The position numbers and the translations under genes are program-made. Of a stretch of DNA of 64,000 bases, positions 8,092 through 18,500 are shown piece by piece; position 1 is the first letter of the stretch; each line of letters starts with the position of its first letter. The stretch spans positions 1-64,000 of the forward strand of contig NZ_LIVT01000002.1 in the NCBI RefSeq assembly GCF_001905905.1. The letters are read 5' to 3'. The stretch comes from Streptomyces sp. CB02366 (GTDB lineage Bacteria; Actinomycetota; Actinomycetes; Streptomycetales; Streptomycetaceae). Below the pieces are notes generated by a model. The model was not told the DNA's origin. It was given only the letters and a program-made list of their open reading frames with translations, and did not search any database.

Positions 8092-9492
8092 TCAGCCGTT
8101 GATGGACCGCAGGGCGCCGTACACGCCGAGCACCCACAGGGCGAGCGGGAGCACGGCGATCGCCAGGGCCGAGTGGAGCAGTTCGCCCGCGCGGCCCCAG
8201 TACGGGACGAGCCGGCGCCCGGGCACGGTCCAGGCGGCGATGGCGACCGCCGCCGCCGTCGCGAGCAGGCCCGCGGCCGTGACCAGGCGGTTGCCCGGGG
8301 TCGCGACGGGGGTGGCGACCAGCACCAGCAGGAGCAGCCCCAGCACCCCCGGGACCACCAGGGCCATGCGCTGCCAGATGTTGCCGAGGCCCCGGGCGTG
8401 CAGGACGAGCAGCAGGCACAGCGCCACCGTCATGATGATCTCGGCGAGTTCGCGCTCCCGGGCCAGGACGACCACGCACGCGGCGCCGACCAGGCCCACC
8501 GCTCCGTAGAGCGACGTCATCCAGCCGTCGGCGAGGACGGCGCGGGCCGAGACCGCGGAGGCGGCGTGCGGCTCGATGCCCTCCTGCAACTGCTGGGCGT
8601 TGGTCGGCAGCGGGGGCATCCGCATCCCGGACATCCGGAACGCCAGGGAGGGGACGAACGCCCCCAGGACCACCGCGAGGACGGCGAGGATACCGGCGGC
8701 GTGCACCGGCGCCAGGTCCGTGGTCAGGAGCAGGACGGCGGCGACGGCGGCGAACAGCGAGACGACGGCGACGCTGAGGAAGAGCGCGGCGAACGAGGCC
8801 ACGACGGCGAGCGCGAGCACCGCGCCGCCGGCCATCGCCGCGCTGGAGGCGAGCAGCCGCGCCCCCAGCGTCTCGTAGGCGTGCGGCCCGCCGAGCGTTC
8901 CGCCGGGCAGCAGCCAGCCGGCCAGTGCCAGGTAGGGCCCGACCATGAAGCCGAGCGCGGCTCCGGCGCCCGCGTCGCCGACCGCACGGCTCGCCGCGCC
9001 GGCGCCCGCGAGCAGGAGGAGGCCGGCGGCGGTGGCGAAGACGGACCGGGACAGCGGCGATCCGCCGGGCCAGGCGATCACGAGGACGCCGCCGACGAGC
9101 ACCGCGACAACGATGCCGAGCAGCACCCGGCGGCTCACCTTGGGGGTCCAGCCGAAGGGGTGGTCGCGCATCGTGGTGGCGATGCCGTCGACCAGGTCGT
9201 CGAGGTGCACCTCGGGCAGGGCCTCGGCGCGTGGCCGGAGGTAGAGGGTGTCGCCGTCGCGCAGGCCGTACGAGTCGAGGGTGAGTTCCTCGTCCAGGGG
9301 TTCGCCGCCGAGCCGCTGGAGCACCCAGCCGCCGTGGTCGATGCCGGCTTCTTCGAGGTTGTCGCCCGCGTAGCCCAGCACGGCGGGCAGCAGGTCCGCC
9401 ACGGGGACGTCGGCGGGCACGGCGAGATCGATGCTCCTGGCAGGAGCTCGTACCGTCAGACGGCACAGCTCGGCCACCTGAGTGTCAGTCAT
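8092..9492 (-). CDS. eccD: Type VII secretion integral membrane protein EccD
   Basis: A 466-residue protein. Residues about 8-90 form a YukD-like ubiquitin fold (LTVRAPARSIDLAVP, then DGDTLYLRP). After a linker holding the typical phrase about DDLVDGIATTMRDHPFGW come roughly eleven hydrophobic spans to the C terminus, which form the ESX membrane channel or vestibule. The ATG at 9492 is the first codon of a run that continues into eccB. The gene is divergent from eccC, with a 558-base gap between their start codons, so the channel genes and the motor ATPase are driven from a shared regulatory region. Confidence 0.93.
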   Translation of the reverse strand: MTDTQVAELCRLTVRAPARSIDLAVPADVPVADLLPAVLGYAGDNLEEAGIDHGGWVLQRLGGEPLDEELTLDSYGLRDGDTLYLRPRAEALPEVHLDDLVDGIATTMRDHPFGWTPKVSRRVLLGIVVAVLVGGVLVIAWPGGSPLSRSVFATAAGLLLLAGAGAASRAVGDAGAGAALGFMVGPYLALAGWLLPGGTLGGPHAYETLGARLLASSAAMAGGAVLALAVVASFAALFLSVAVVSLFAAVAAVLLLTTDLAPVHAAGILAVLAVVLGAFVPSLAFRMSGMRMPPLPTNAQQLQEGIEPHAASAVSARAVLADGWMTSLYGAVGLVGAACVVVLARERELAEIIMTVALCLLLVLHARGLGNIWQRMALVVPGVLGLLLLVLVATPVATPGNRLVTAAGLLATAAAVAIAAWTVPGRRLVPYWGRAGELLHSALAIAVLPLALWVLGVYGALRSING

Positions 9493-10050
9493 CGGGATGG
9501 CTCACGCTTCTCCGGTTACTGCTGAGAACGGGCGGGGGGAACAAGGGGCGGCGGTCCGGTGGACAACCTGCTTCGGCGGGGTTGCCAAACCGATTGGCGG
9601 TGAAGGTTGTTGACGACCGATACGGCGATCGTAATATCAGCGGCCTAGTCTGGGCCACGTGGCCCACGCCACGGAATACGAAACTTCCGTCCGCGGCCGG
9701 TGAATTGCGGCGTGGTGGACCGTTCGGCACGAAGGGCGGTTCGGTATGCGCGGTTTCGGCCGCGGAAGCGGTTCGGCACGCGTTGTTCCGTCGCGGGAAA
9801 AGCCCGTGCGGCATGGCTTCGGAGCGGCGCTGTAGCAGAACTGTGACACGGCGGTCCGGCGCCCGCGGCCGTCCGGCGCGGACGTGCCGGGCGGGCCTTC
9901 GGGCCCGTCCGGAGCGCGGCGTAGGGTGCGTGCACGGCGAGGGCCCGTCCGCGTCCCGGCTCCGGTCGGCGGCGGACGGCGTGTCCGGCGTCGGCGTCTG
10001 CGCCGTTCCGCCCGCCCTCCCCTCTTGTTGTCCCCGAAGGAGACGGTTCC
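9493..10050. other. Divergent eccD/eccC regulatory region, no gene seen
   Basis: 558 bases without a convincing coding sequence. The part nearest eccD (about 9590-9680) is relatively AT-rich and holds the promoter-like pair at 9610-9637. Further right, the phrase gttcggcacg occurs twice (near 9720 and 9770) with related cggttcgg copies, which could be regulator sites. The eccC leader would be about 400 bases long if transcription starts near 9644. Confidence 0.5.
9610..9637 (+). promoter_or_regulatory. Candidate promoter reading toward eccC
   Basis: TTGACG (9610-9615) and TAATAT (9632-9637) are separated by 16 bases. Both hexamers are close to the housekeeping consensus and stand out in this GC-rich sequence. 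The expected start of transcription is near 9644, far upstream of the eccC start codon, so a long leader is implied. Confidence 0.5.
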
Positions 10051-13000
10051 TTGAGCGTGATCCTGTTCCGCCGCCCGGCCCGACGCCGGGGTCCGGAGAT
10101 GCCCGACGGGGAGCTGAATCTCCAGGAACCGCCGATCCTCCCGGAGACGGTGCCCGACACCTCCGCGGTGTGGACGTACCTGCCCATGGCGCTGATGTCG
10201 GTCTCCATGATGTTCATGTTCATGCGGCCCGGCATGACCCGGGGTTCCGGGGGGTTCATCTACATAGCCCTGGGGCTGATGGTCCTCGGCGCCGCCGCGA
10301 TGTTCATCGGCCAGTTCATGCGCCGGGCGGCGGAGCGCAAGCAGAAGCTCAAGGGCGAGCGCAGGGACTACCTGCGCTACCTCACCCAGATCCGGCGCAA
10401 GGTGCGCGGTGCGGTCGTGGACCAGCAACTGGCCCTGGCCTGGCGGCACCCCGAGCCCGCCGCGCTGTGGTCGATGACCGGGACCACCCGGCTGTGGGAG
10501 CGGCGTCCGCGGGACGAGGACTTCGGCGAGATCCGCATGGCCGTGGGCGAGCAGAAGCTCGGCCTGAAGCTGACCTCGACCTCGACGAACCCGGTGGAGG
10601 ACCTGGAGCCGCTCAGCGCCCACGCGTTGCGCAGCTTCATCCGCGCCTACTCCACGGTGCCGGACCAGCCCATCGCGATCTACCTGCGGGCGTGGGCGCG
10701 GGTGCTGTTCCAGGGCGACGAGGAGCGGATACGTTCCCTGGCGCGGGCGCTGGTGGCCCAGGTGGCCACGTTCCACTCGCCGGACGACGTGTGGATCGCG
10801 CTGTGCGTCTCCGACGAGCGGCGCGCGGACTGGGAGTGGACGAAATGGCTCCCCCACAGCCTCCATCCGCACGACACCGACGGCGCGGGCCCGACCCGGA
10901 TGACCGTCTCCGCGTGGGGCGAGCTGGAGAACCTCCTGGGGGCCGAGTTCATGGAGCGTCCGCAGTTCGACCCGGACGCGGTGCCCGGACGCGAGGAGCC
11001 GTTCACGGTGATCGTCGTGGACGGAGGGGTCGTCCCCGCGGGCCACCGCCTGGACGGCCCCGGCTTCCGCAACACGGTCGTCCTGGACCTGAGCGGCGCG
11101 CTCTCCTGGCGGCCCGGCCGCATCACGCTGCGCTTCACAGTCGACGAGGACGGGCTCGGCCTGGTGCGCACCGACCGCGAGCGCAAGGAGCAGATCACCC
11201 GGCTCGGCCGGCCCGACGGCCTCGGGCCGACCGGTGCGTTGGCGCTGGCCCGGCGGCTCGCCCCCTACCGCATGGGTCTGGGCTCGGCGTCGGACTCCTC
11301 CGAACCGCTGTCCAGCAATGTGGAGCTCACCACGCTGCTGGGCATCCCCGACCTGCACCGCCACGACCCGAACACGCTGTGGCAGCAGCACACCGGGCCC
11401 AACCGGCTGAAGGTGCCGATCGCGGTGGGCGCGGACGGCGAGCCGGTCGAGCTGGACATCAAGGAGTCCGCCCAGGGCGGCACCGGTCCGCACGGGATGC
11501 TGATCGGCGCCACCGGTTCCGGCAAGAGCGAGCTGCTGCGGACCCTGGTCCTCTCGCTCGCCCTGACCAACTCCTCGGAGACGCTCAACTTCGTCCTGGT
11601 CGACTTCAAGGGCGGCGCCACCTTCCTGGGTCTCGACGAACTTCCCCACACCTCCGCCGTCATCACCAACCTGGCGGGCGAGGCCGCGCTGGTCGGGCGC
11701 ATGCAGGACGCCCTGCACGGAGAGCTGATGCGGCGTCAGGAGCTGCTGCGTTCGGCGGGCAACTACACCTCCGCGCTGGACTACGAGAAGGCCCGCGCCT
11801 CGGGCGTGCCGCTGGAGCCGCTGCCCAGCCTGTTCGTCGTCGTCGACGAGTTCAGCGAACTGCTGGCGGCCCACCGCGAGTTCATGGAGCTGTTCGTGAT
11901 GATCGGCCGCCTCGGCCGGTCCCTCGGGGTGCACCTGCTCCTCGCCTCGCAGCGGCTGGACGAGGGCCGTATGCACCAGTTGGAGAGCCACCTCTCCTAC
12001 CGGATCGGTCTGCGCACGTTCTCCGCGATGGAGAGCCGCGGCGTGCTCGGCGTGCCCGACGCCTACCAGTTGCCCTCGGCGCCCGGCAGCGGCTTCCTCA
12101 AGTCGGGTGTGGAGGCGCTGACCCGGTTCCGCGCCGCCTACGTCTCCGGCCCGTACCAGCAGCGCCGCGGCAGCGCCGACCAGGCGCGGGTGGCCAGCCA
12201 GACCGTGCCGTGGACCAGCGCGTACGTCGTACCGCGTCAGCTCCCCGACGCGCCGGAGCCCGAGCCCGAGCAGCAGGAGGAGACCGGTGACACCCTGCTC
12301 TCGGTCGCCGTGGAGCGGCTGCTGACCGCCGGTCCCCCCGCCCACCAGGTGTGGCTGCCGCCGCTGGACCTCCCCGCCACGCTCGACCAGGTGCTGCCGC
12401 CGCTCACCCCGCACCCCGAGTACGGGCTGACGACCGACGCGGCCCACCGCGGGCGGCTCACCGTCCCTCTCGGCATCATCGACCGCCCCTTCGACCAGCT
12501 CCGCGACCTGCTGACCGTCGACCTCTCGGGCGCGGGCGGGCACATCGCCATCGCGGGCGGCCCGCAGAGCGGCAAGAGCACCATGGTCCGGACGATCATC
12601 ACCGCGCTGGCGCTCACCCACACCCCCCGCGAAGTCCAGTTCTACTGCCTCGACTTCGGCGGCGGCACGCTCGCCGCCCTGGCCGGCCTGCCGCACGTCA
12701 GCGGAGTCGCGGCGCGGCTGGACGCCGAGCGGGTGGGCCGTACGATCTCCGAGGTCACCGCCCTGCTGGCGGAGCGCGAGCGGTTCTTCCTGGACCACGG
12801 CATCGACTCCATGGCGACGTTCCGCCGCCGCCTGGCCGCCGGGGAGTTCCCCGAGCACCGGCACGGCGACGTGTTCCTGGTGATCGACGGCTGGTCCACG
12901 GTGCGCCAGGACTTCGACCGGTACATCCAGACGTTCGGGGCGATCGCCGCGCGCGGTCTGAACTACGGCATCCACCTGATCGTCACCACCGCCCGCTGGG

Positions 13001-14022
13001 TGGAGGTGACCTCCGCGATCCGGGACCAGGCCGCGACCCACCTGGAGTTGCGGATGGGCGACCCGATGGACTCCGAGATCGACAACCGGCGCGCCGCGAC
13101 CGTGCCCCGGCTGCCGGGGCGCGGCCTGACCCGGGACGCCAAGCTGCACTACCTCACCGCGCTGCCGCGCATCGACGGCGTCGAGTCCGCCGACGACCTC
13201 TCCGATGGGGTGGCCGGCCTGGTGGCGGCGGTGCGGGAGAGCTGGCAGGGCCCGCCCGCGCCGCCGGTGCGGATGCTGCCGACCCGGCTCAAGCTGTCGG
13301 AACTCCCGGCTCCCAAGGGTGACTTCAAGATGCCCATCGGTCTGGAGGAGGAGCGTCTGTCGACGGTGTGGCACGACTTCTCCGAGACCCCCCACATGAT
13401 CGTGGTCGGGGACACCGAGAGCGGCAAGACCAACATGCTCCGGATGACGGCCAAGGCGATCATGGACCGGTACACCCCGGCCGAGGCGCGGATCATGGTC
13501 GTGGACTACCGCCGCGCCCTGGTGGAGGCCATCCCGGACTCCTACCGGCTCGGGCACGCGGTGTCCATGGACGCCCTGAAGGAGCTGATCGGCGGCGCCG
13601 CGCGGGCGGTCGCGGCCCGCGTGCCGGGCCCGGAGATCACTCCGGCCCGGATGCGGACGTGCGACTGGTGGGACGGTCCCCGGCTGTTCATCCTGGTGGA
13701 CGACTACGACATGCTCGGCACCAGTGCGATGAACGCGCCGTTCGACCCGCTGCTGAACCATCTCGCGCTCGGCTACGAGGTCGGCCTGCACATGGTCGTC
13801 GCCCGCTCGGCCGCCGGTGCGGGCCGCGGCCTGGGGGAACCCGTGCTGCGGCGCATGCAGGAGGTCAACACCCCGACGCTGCTGCTGTCGTGCCCGCCGT
13901 CGGAGGGCTTCATCCTGGGCAGCGTCAAGGGCCGCAACCTGCCGCCGGGCCGAGGCACGCGGGTGACGCGCCGCAAGCAGATCCAGGTGCAGACGGCCGT
14001 GCTGGAGGACGACGGGTCCTGA
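10051..14022 (+). CDS. eccC: Type VII secretion motor ATPase EccC (EccCa-EccCb fused)
   Basis: A 1323-residue FtsK/SpoIIIE-type ATPase that recognises and powers export of Esx proteins. Two membrane spans lie in the first ~90 residues. Three ATPase domains follow, with P-loops at residues 486-493 (GATGSGKS), 836-843 (GGPQSGKS) and 1120-1127 (GDTESGKT). Only the first has a full Walker B with the catalytic Glu (VVVDEF); the second has VIDG and the third LVDDY, which agrees with the known pattern that domain 1 does the catalysis and domains 2 and 3 are regulatory or bind substrate. It starts at TTG, with AAGGAG 8 bases upstream. It is a single polypeptide as in Streptomyces, not split as in ESX-1. 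It is convergent with mycP. Confidence 0.95.
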   Translation: MSVILFRRPARRRGPEMPDGELNLQEPPILPETVPDTSAVWTYLPMALMSVSMMFMFMRPGMTRGSGGFIYIALGLMVLGAAAMFIGQFMRRAAERKQKLKGERRDYLRYLTQIRRKVRGAVVDQQLALAWRHPEPAALWSMTGTTRLWERRPRDEDFGEIRMAVGEQKLGLKLTSTSTNPVEDLEPLSAHALRSFIRAYSTVPDQPIAIYLRAWARVLFQGDEERIRSLARALVAQVATFHSPDDVWIALCVSDERRADWEWTKWLPHSLHPHDTDGAGPTRMTVSAWGELENLLGAEFMERPQFDPDAVPGREEPFTVIVVDGGVVPAGHRLDGPGFRNTVVLDLSGALSWRPGRITLRFTVDEDGLGLVRTDRERKEQITRLGRPDGLGPTGALALARRLAPYRMGLGSASDSSEPLSSNVELTTLLGIPDLHRHDPNTLWQQHTGPNRLKVPIAVGADGEPVELDIKESAQGGTGPHGMLIGATGSGKSELLRTLVLSLALTNSSETLNFVLVDFKGGATFLGLDELPHTSAVITNLAGEAALVGRMQDALHGELMRRQELLRSAGNYTSALDYEKARASGVPLEPLPSLFVVVDEFSELLAAHREFMELFVMIGRLGRSLGVHLLLASQRLDEGRMHQLESHLSYRIGLRTFSAMESRGVLGVPDAYQLPSAPGSGFLKSGVEALTRFRAAYVSGPYQQRRGSADQARVASQTVPWTSAYVVPRQLPDAPEPEPEQQEETGDTLLSVAVERLLTAGPPAHQVWLPPLDLPATLDQVLPPLTPHPEYGLTTDAAHRGRLTVPLGIIDRPFDQLRDLLTVDLSGAGGHIAIAGGPQSGKSTMVRTIITALALTHTPREVQFYCLDFGGGTLAALAGLPHVSGVAARLDAERVGRTISEVTALLAERERFFLDHGIDSMATFRRRLAAGEFPEHRHGDVFLVIDGWSTVRQDFDRYIQTFGAIAARGLNYGIHLIVTTARWVEVTSAIRDQAATHLELRMGDPMDSEIDNRRAATVPRLPGRGLTRDAKLHYLTALPRIDGVESADDLSDGVAGLVAAVRESWQGPPAPPVRMLPTRLKLSELPAPKGDFKMPIGLEEERLSTVWHDFSETPHMIVVGDTESGKTNMLRMTAKAIMDRYTPAEARIMVVDYRRALVEAIPDSYRLGHAVSMDALKELIGGAARAVAARVPGPEITPARMRTCDWWDGPRLFILVDDYDMLGTSAMNAPFDPLLNHLALGYEVGLHMVVARSAAGAGRGLGEPVLRRMQEVNTPTLLLSCPPSEGFILGSVKGRNLPPGRGTRVTRRKQIQVQTAVLEDDGS

Positions 14023-14086
14023 GCGCCGGACCGGGGCGTTCCCGGCGCCCCGGCCGGGCCGGGGGGGCCGCGCCCCGGGCCGGACC

Positions 14087-14129
14087 GGGACGCCCGCACC
14101 CCGGCCCCTCGGCGGGCCGGGGGCGTCCC
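14087..14129. terminator. Bidirectional terminator between eccC and mycP
   Basis: The right arm 14114-14129 (GGGCCGGGGGCGTCCC) pairs with 14087-14107 over about 16 bp, the left side carrying a bulge of four to five bases near 14095-14098. It lies 65 bases after the eccC stop and 45 bases before the end of the convergent mycP gene, so it can serve both. Confidence 0.55.
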
Positions 14130-14173
14130 CGCTCCCCCGGTCCGGGCCCGCGGCGGCCCCCGCTACGGCCCCG

Positions 14174-15370
14174 TCAGCGCCCCGCGGGACGCCAGCCGCG
14201 GGCCCGGCCGCGCGGGATCACCACGGCGGCCGCCGCGACCAGCAGCACCACGCCGCCGCCCACGCCCGCCGCGATCAGCGCGCGGGTGCGGGGCTCCGCC
14301 GCGGGCGGCGGCGGGACCTCCGCCCGCTCCGGCCGGGGCGCCGCCCCCTTCTCCTCCGTCAGGACGGCCGTCAGCGCGGCGTACGGGTCCAGTCGCGGCG
14401 GACTCGCCGGGTAGGCCGCCTCGGTCAGGCGGCGCGCCACCTCGGCGGCCGGGAGCTTCGGGTGGCGCGCCCGCACCTGGGCCGCCGCCCCCGCGACGTG
14501 GGCGGCGGCGAACGAGGCTCCGTAGCCGATGAAGTGGCCCGAGCCCTCGGGGCCGATGCTCACCACCGCGTCGCCGGGCGCGGCCAGGTCCGCTCCGCCC
14601 ACCACGGGCGCGTTGACGGGCCGCTGCCCGTCCGGCCCGTAGTCCGTCACGCCGATCGCCCCGGGGGCGGCGGCGGGCCAGTACCAGGGGGCGGGCCGGG
14701 CGTCCCTCGGCAGCGCGTCCGGGGCGAGGGGGGCCACGACCAGCGCGTCCTTGTCGCTCGCGTAGGCGACGGCCTTCGTCAGCTCGGCCCGGCCGTCGGC
14801 CAGGGCGGCGGCGACGTAGATGACGGACGCGCCCTCGTCGGCCGCCGTGCGTATCCCCGCGGCGACCTGGTCCACCGTGGACCCGCCGCGCTCGTCGGCC
14901 CCCCGTACGGCGAGGATGCGCGCCTCGGGAGCCAGCCCGGCCGGTCCCCCGTCGCCGGCCGGGGCCGCCGCGATCAGGCCGGCGGCGAACGTGCCGTGCC
15001 CGACGCAGTCCCGGCCCGCGTCCCCGATCGCGGTCACCCGGCCCGAGAGCGCCGGGGCCGACTCCGCGACCCCCGTGTCGACCACCGCGACCGTCTGCCC
15101 GGCCCCCCGGGAGAGCGGCCGTGCGCGGGCCGTTCCCAGCGCGCCCGCGGTCCAGGGCTCGGACCGGGCCTTCACCTTCGAGGCTTCGACGCAGGTGTCG
15201 TCCTCCGCCAGCGCGGAGCGCACGACGGGGAGTCCCACGGAATCGGCCGACGCCGGTCCGGCGCCGGCCGCGCCCAGCGCGGTCGGGAGCACGGTCAGCG
15301 TCAGGGCGGCGGCGACCGCCGCGGCCCGGGGGCGGCGGGGGCGAACTCGGGCAGGGGGCATGGCGCGCAT
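14174..15370 (-). CDS. mycP: Mycosin-type subtilisin protease MycP (S8 family)
   Basis: A membrane-anchored extracellular serine protease of the ESX system. With the ATG at 15370 it has 398 residues: a basic N region and hydrophobic signal peptide ending near ASA, the S8 catalytic Asp98 (AVVDTGV), His125 (GHGT) and Ser286 (GASFAAAH), then a Pro-rich linker and a C-terminal membrane span followed by a basic tail, as in mycosins. Two odd points: the strand that normally carries the oxyanion-hole Asn (AAGN) reads VVAPLAPD, and the usual GTS is GAS. The start is uncertain, since ORFs extend to 15667, but the signal peptide fixes it to about 15361-15370. It is divergent from the AAA fusion gene. 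Confidence 0.85.
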   Translation of the reverse strand: MRAMPPARVRPRRPRAAAVAAALTLTVLPTALGAAGAGPASADSVGLPVVRSALAEDDTCVEASKVKARSEPWTAGALGTARARPLSRGAGQTVAVVDTGVAESAPALSGRVTAIGDAGRDCVGHGTFAAGLIAAAPAGDGGPAGLAPEARILAVRGADERGGSTVDQVAAGIRTAADEGASVIYVAAALADGRAELTKAVAYASDKDALVVAPLAPDALPRDARPAPWYWPAAAPGAIGVTDYGPDGQRPVNAPVVGGADLAAPGDAVVSIGPEGSGHFIGYGASFAAAHVAGAAAQVRARHPKLPAAEVARRLTEAAYPASPPRLDPYAALTAVLTEEKGAAPRPERAEVPPPPAAEPRTRALIAAGVGGGVVLLVAAAAVVIPRGRARGWRPAGR

Positions 15371-15584
15371 GATAGGCCGGACGGGTGACGGCGCGTCGGC
15401 CGGCACCCGTCGCTCCGCACGCCGCGTCCGGCCCGAACTCTCCTGTCCCACCTGGAACATCGCGGCACCGGTCCCGTAGCCTTCGTCGCGTGCGCACAGC
15501 TGCGCGTACCCGACGCGACCCGGTTCCCCGCCGGCCCCCCGGCGGGAGAGGCGCGCAGCGGCACCACAAGGAGGAGGATCGGGC

Positions 15585-18500
15585 GTGTCACGGCAATTGC
15601 TCAGGGTCGGGTCGGACCAACCGGACAGCTTCCGGACGATCGGTGAAGCCCTGGACAAGGCACGCACGGGTGCGGTGATCCGCGTGCACCCCGGCCGCTA
15701 CCCGGAGAACCTCACGGTCAGGACGCGCGTCACCATCGTCGCCGACGGGGAACCGGGCAGCGTCGAGATATGCCCGCGCCGGGGCACCGCCGTCATCCTG
15801 GTCGCCGACGCGGTGATGCTCACCGATCTGACCCTGCGCGGCGGGAGCGAGGACCTGCCGGTGGTCGACGCCCCGCGCGGCCAGGTCGCGATGGACGGCT
15901 GCACGGTCGTCGGCTCCGGCTGGACGGCCGTACTGGCCAGGGAATCGGGCTCGGTCGCCATGCGCGACTGCCAGGTCAGCAACCCCAAGGGGGCCGGGAT
16001 CGTCGACTCCGCCCCCACCGGCAGCGTCATCGCGGGCTGCCGCATAGCGAACCTCGGCACCTCCGGCGTCGTCATCGGCGCGGAGGCCCGGACGACGGTG
16101 CGGGACTGCCGGATCCTCGACGCCCGGGCCAACGGCGTACTGACCTCGGACGAGGCCCAGGGCCTGGTGGAGGACTGCGACATCTCCGGCACGGACAAGC
16201 CGTCCATCGCCCTGGAGGGCCGCAGCGGCACCCGGGTCCTGCGCACCACGGTGCACGACACCTCGGTCGGCGTCTACATCACCAGCTCCGCCCGCCCCTC
16301 CCTGGAGAACGTCTCCGTCAGCGACACCTCGGGCCCCGGCATCATGCTGGCCGTGAGCGCCGACCCCGAGTTCCTCGACTGCCGGACCTCGCGCACCAAG
16401 GGCGGCGGCCTCGTGGTCGGCGAGCGCTCCCGGGGCACCTTCCAGCACTGCGAGTTCGACACCTCGGCCGCCCCGGCCGTCCGGGTGGTCGGCTCCAGCT
16501 CGCCCACCCTGATCGGCTGCGCGGTGCGCGACTGCGCGGACGCGAACGGGGCCGTGCTGCTGGAGGAGGATTCGACCGCGGAGTTCGACGAACTGCTGGT
16601 CAGCGACGCGGCCGGGGTCGCCGTCCGCATCCGCACCGGGGCCGACCCGCTGCTGCGCCGCCTGCGGATCACCTCGCCGGGCGGCCACGGCGTGGAGGTG
16701 GCCGAGGACGGACGCGGCCGGCTGGAGCACTGCGAGATCGACCGGGCGGGCGGTTCGGCGGTGCGGATCGCCTCGGGCGGCAACCCCGACATCCGCGACA
16801 CGGTCATGCGAGCGGCCGAGGACACCACCGTCTCGGTCGGTACGGAGGGGCGGGGCGCCGTCCGGGACTGCGCGATCGAGTTCGCCGCGGCGGGCGGCAT
16901 CACGGTGGACAACGGCGGTCAACTCACCGTCCTGCGCGTCCACATCACCGACTCCGGCGCCCACGGCGTCCTGCTCGCCAACGGCTCCCGCGCCACCCTC
17001 ACCTCCTCGCAGGTCATCGGCAGCGTCGGCGACGGCATCCGCATCGACAGCGCTGAGCCCGTCACCGTCGCCGACTGCACCGTCCGCGACAACCGGGGCG
17101 CGGGCCTGCGGCAGACCCGTATCAACGAACGCCTCACCGTCGAGGGGCTGAACAGCGCCGGCAACGCGGTCCCGGACGCCTGGGGCGACACCCTCCCGGC
17201 GGACGTCGCGGGCGGCGGTCCGGACTCCGCGAAGAAGGGGCCCGAAGGGCCGCTGGAGGAGCTGGAGTCCCTCGTCGGCCTCTCCGAGGTCAAGAGCCAG
17301 GTGCGCAACCTGGTCAACCTCAACCAGCTCAACCAGCGCCGCGCCCAGCTCGGCATGCCCGTCGCCCAGGTCAGCCGCCACCTCGTCTTCTCCGGTCCGC
17401 CCGGCACCGGCAAGACCACGGTGGCCCGGCTGTACGGCGGCATCCTGGCCGACCTCGGCGTGCTGCGGTCGGGCCACCTCGTGGAGGTCTCCCGCGCCGA
17501 CCTGGTCGCGCAGGTGATCGGCGGTACGGCCATCAAGACCACCGAGGCGTTCAACGAGGCGCTGGGCGGCGTGCTGTTCATCGACGAGGCGTACACCCTG
17601 CTCTCCGACAGCAAGGGCTCCGGGGCCGACTTCGGCCGGGAGGCGGTCGACACGCTGCTCAAGCTGATGGAGGACCACCGCGACGACGTCGCCGTGATCG
17701 CCGCCGGGTACACCGGGGAGATGGAGAGCTTCCTCTCCTCCAACCCGGGCCTGGCCTCCCGGTTCACCCGGACCATCGACTTCGCCAACTACTCGGTGGA
17801 CGAGCTGGTGACCATCACCGAGAACATGTGCACCGGCCACCGCTACGAACTCGCCCCGCAGACCCGTGAGGCGCTCGCCCGGCACTACGAACGGATGCCG
17901 CGCGACGCCACGTTCGGCAACGGCCGCGCCGCGCGCCGGGTGTTCGAGGAGATGGTGGACCGCCAGGCGTCCCGGTTCGCCACCATGAAGAACCCCGCCG
18001 AGAGCGATCTGGCCCTCCTGCTGCCCGAGGACGTGGGGCCCGACACGGGCACGCCCGCGGACGACGGCCCCGGCTCCGAGGAGCTCCTCGCCCAGCTCCA
18101 CGCCATGATCGGACTGACGGCGGTCAAGAACGAGGTGACCGCGCTGGTCAACCTGCTCACCGCGACGAAGCAGCGCAAGGCCGCCGGGCTGCCCACCCCG
18201 AAGATCAGCAACCACCTGATCTTCTCCGGGCCTCCCGGCACGGGCAAGACGACGATCGCCCGCCTGTACGCGGACCTGCTGCGCTCCCTCGGGGTGCTGC
18301 CCAAGGGCCAGTTGGTCGAGGTGGCGCGCGCCGACCTGGTCGGCCGCTACGTGGGCCACACGGCGCAGTTGACCAAGGAGGCGTTCGAACGCGCCATCGG
18401 CGGTGTGCTGTTCGTCGACGAGGCGTACACGCTCACCCCGGAGGGCGCGGCCTCCGACTTCGGCCGGGAGGCGGTCGACACGCTGCTGAAGCTGATGGAG

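Noticed and set aside
9637..13791. A 1384-codon minus-strand open frame across eccC
   Set aside because: The plus-strand EccC has full family motifs and three P-loops; the minus frame is a shadow with no recognisable domain.
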